DNA of 6,108 nucleotides from a candidate division WWE3 bacterium RIFCSPLOWO2_01_FULL_39_13 (lineage in GTDB: Bacteria > Patescibacteriota > WWE3 > 2-01-FULL-39-13): positions 1 through 6,108 of the forward strand of contig MEVH01000025.1 in NCBI GenBank assembly GCA_001772665.1, in the 5' to 3' direction. This document shows, in pieces, positions 5,991 to 6,108 of this stretch. A program made the translations under genes and the position numbers. Each line of letters starts with the position of its first letter. Within the stretch, counting starts at the first letter, position 1. The notes below the pieces were generated by a model. That model saw nothing but the letters and a program-made list of their open reading frames with translations, ran no database searches and was not told where the DNA came from.

Positions 5991-6108
5991 TACCGCGAGC
6001 TTACGCACGCGGTATGCTGTAGCGTCGCTTCGTTCCTTGCATTCCCACCTTCGGTGGAAAAGTAATGCTCGCTTCGCGAGTTTTATGGCTCAAATCCCTC
6101 GACCTTAC
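5991..6108. repeat. GC-richer block of short hairpins, possible dispersed palindromic repeat
   Basis: This non-coding stretch is richer in G and C than its AT-rich surroundings. It holds at least three inverted repeats. TACCGCG/CGCGGTA (5991-5997 with 6008-6014) has a 10-nt loop. CCACC/GGTGG (6045-6049 with 6053-6057) has a TTC loop and lies inside an outer GCATT/AATGC pair (6039-6043 with 6064-6068). CTCGC/GCGAG (6068-6072 with 6076-6080) also has a TTC loop and is followed by TTTT. The recurring C-TTC-G hairpins resemble REP-like or MITE-like intergenic repeats, but one copy cannot prove repetition. No gene is supported here, and the block continues to the window edge. GGCTCAAATCC at 6087-6097 resembles a tRNA T-loop, but no tRNA folds. 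Confidence 0.5.

Noticed and set aside
6068..6084. Intrinsic terminator on the plus strand (CTCGC-TTC-GCGAG then TTTT)
   Set aside because: The stem is only 5 bp and the T-run 4, and no plus-strand gene ends nearby; better described as part of the hairpin block.
6001..6108. Open minus-strand frame of 35 codons entering from the right edge and ending in TAA at 6003-6001
   Set aside because: It runs straight through the hairpins and the tRNA-like fragment and reads like the false SRDL/EGFEP-type translations found antisense to tRNA pieces.
6040..6108. A tRNA gene at the right edge
   Set aside because: The T stem does not pair (TATGG against CCCTC), and no D or anticodon arm or matching 5' acceptor strand is visible.
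1..6108. CRISPR array, insertion sequence or phage gene
   Set aside because: No regularly spaced identical repeats, transposase or phage-like frame was found on either strand.

Overview
The window is AT-rich bacterial DNA with tightly packed genes. It carries a compact cell-division and cell-wall (dcw) operon on the minus strand, murG-ftsQ-ftsA-ftsZ, followed by a previously uncalled 51-codon membrane-protein gene. On the plus strand, a 12-helix transporter gene converges on it. The divergent MurG and FtsQ, the pared-down dcw order, the start codons lacking strong Shine-Dalgarno sequences and the style of the transporter suggest a Patescibacteria (Candidate Phyla Radiation) genome, perhaps Microgenomates-like. 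That assignment is inference from protein style; no marker gene in the window proves it. UGA works as a normal stop (it ends ftsZ and the transporter), so this is not a UGA=Gly lineage.

Layout. Positions 1-107 hold an imperfect tandem direct repeat and a promoter-like pair of hexamers that ends just before an ATG. Positions 108-1337 (+) encode an MFS-type permease. Only 7 bp separate its stop from the stop of the small gene at 1345-1500 (-). That gene overlaps the end of ftsZ (1497-2849) by 4 nt (ATGA). Upstream on the minus strand follow ftsA (2860-4122), ftsQ (4124-4828, possibly from 4858) and murG (4800-5933). Gaps or overlaps are 10 nt, 1 nt and about 29 nt, so the five genes are probably one transcript. 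An extended -10 promoter (5945-5953) lies 11 nt before the murG ATG. The right end (5991-6108) is a GC-richer block of short hairpins with a tRNA T-arm-like fragment; no gene is supported there.

How the genes work together. MurG finishes lipid II on the inner face of the membrane. FtsQ is a bitopic divisome protein that links the Z-ring to septal wall synthesis. FtsA anchors FtsZ to the membrane through a C-terminal amphipathic helix. FtsZ is the GTP-dependent ring polymer. The small single-span protein, translationally coupled to ftsZ, is the most novel item: its position suggests, without proof, a role at the division membrane.
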